Below, one piece after another: positions 63,918 to 64,000 of a stretch of 64,000 nucleotides of DNA. A model generated the notes under the pieces. The model had not been told where the DNA came from. It made no database searches and saw only the letters and a program-made list of their open reading frames with translations. Both the position numbers and the translations under genes were made by a program. Origin of the DNA: Rhabdophis nuchalis (taxonomy: Eukaryota > Chordata > Lepidosauria > Squamata > Natricidae); contig CM077645.1 of NCBI GenBank assembly GCA_039707465.1, positions 147,556,503 to 147,620,502 of the forward strand. Reading direction: 5' to 3'. The stretch's first letter is position 1. Each line of letters starts with the position of its first letter.

Positions 63918-64000
63918 ACCTTTCTGATCGACAAGCTCAGCAACCACCGCATCCCCTTCTGAACCCTTTTATTCCTGCATTAAAATTGCCTTAAACATGA
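63918..64000 (-). mobile_element. Sauria-type SINE, second part
   Basis: After the second TSD copy the SINE resumes with gatcgacaagctcagc then aaccaccgcatcccc, the reversed tRNA-like head of the element. The last roughly 45 bases of the window are unassigned. Confidence 0.72.

Overview
This is repeat-dominated, non-coding vertebrate chromosomal DNA, most likely from a squamate reptile and plausibly a snake. No intact host gene is visible. The organism call rests on the mix of transposon families: L2-type, CR1, BovB (RTE) and R4/Dong LINEs, L1 relatives, a Sauria-type SINE, Gypsy-like LTRs, many short hAT elements with 8-bp target-site duplications (TSDs), a Helitron and many microsatellites. 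These family names come from recalled motifs and termini, not from a search.

Layout. 1-5 kb: degraded sequence with L2 3' ends, an LTR-like region and a hAT element. 5-14 kb: L2 copies, the first ORF1-only L1 relative (8101-9975), an LTR remnant, a 440-bp tandem duplication carrying a small hAT element, and a BovB fragment. 15-21 kb: two abutting hAT elements with a long GA-rich tract, microsatellites, a SINE inside a fold-back, and two hairpin hAT elements each split by an L2. 22-26 kb: CR1 pieces, a 1.5-kb L2 with most of its reverse transcriptase, and a pentanucleotide array. 27.6-34.1 kb: a deep nest in which 111-bp direct repeats flank an L1-like element that holds a second ORF1-only element and an L2; one flanking repeat is split by a hAT element. 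35-41 kb: R4/Dong elements separated by (TAA)n tracts, one split by the third ORF1-only element (36928-38917). 43-45 kb: a Helitron holding a CR1 end and a TAGG-rich array. 46-50 kb: Penelope-like remnants, an LTR with a polypurine tract and a 1.9-kb hAT element with a minisatellite. 50-54 kb: a decayed LINE end and one candidate host exon (Cordon-bleu-like KKRRAP motifs). 54-58 kb: a four-element nest with the longest coding stretch of the window, a 687-codon L2 ORF. 58-64 kb: LTR, L2, two small hAT elements, and an L1 inserted in a SINE.

Main point of interest: three copies of one element that has a GC-rich 5' leader, a single L1-type ORF1 and a poly(A)-ended 3' UTR but no ORF2. Each is bounded by its own TSD, so the ORF1-only form moves as a unit, like mammalian HAL1. 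Enzyme supply must come in trans, presumably from L1s such as the fragment at 62.8-63.9 kb.
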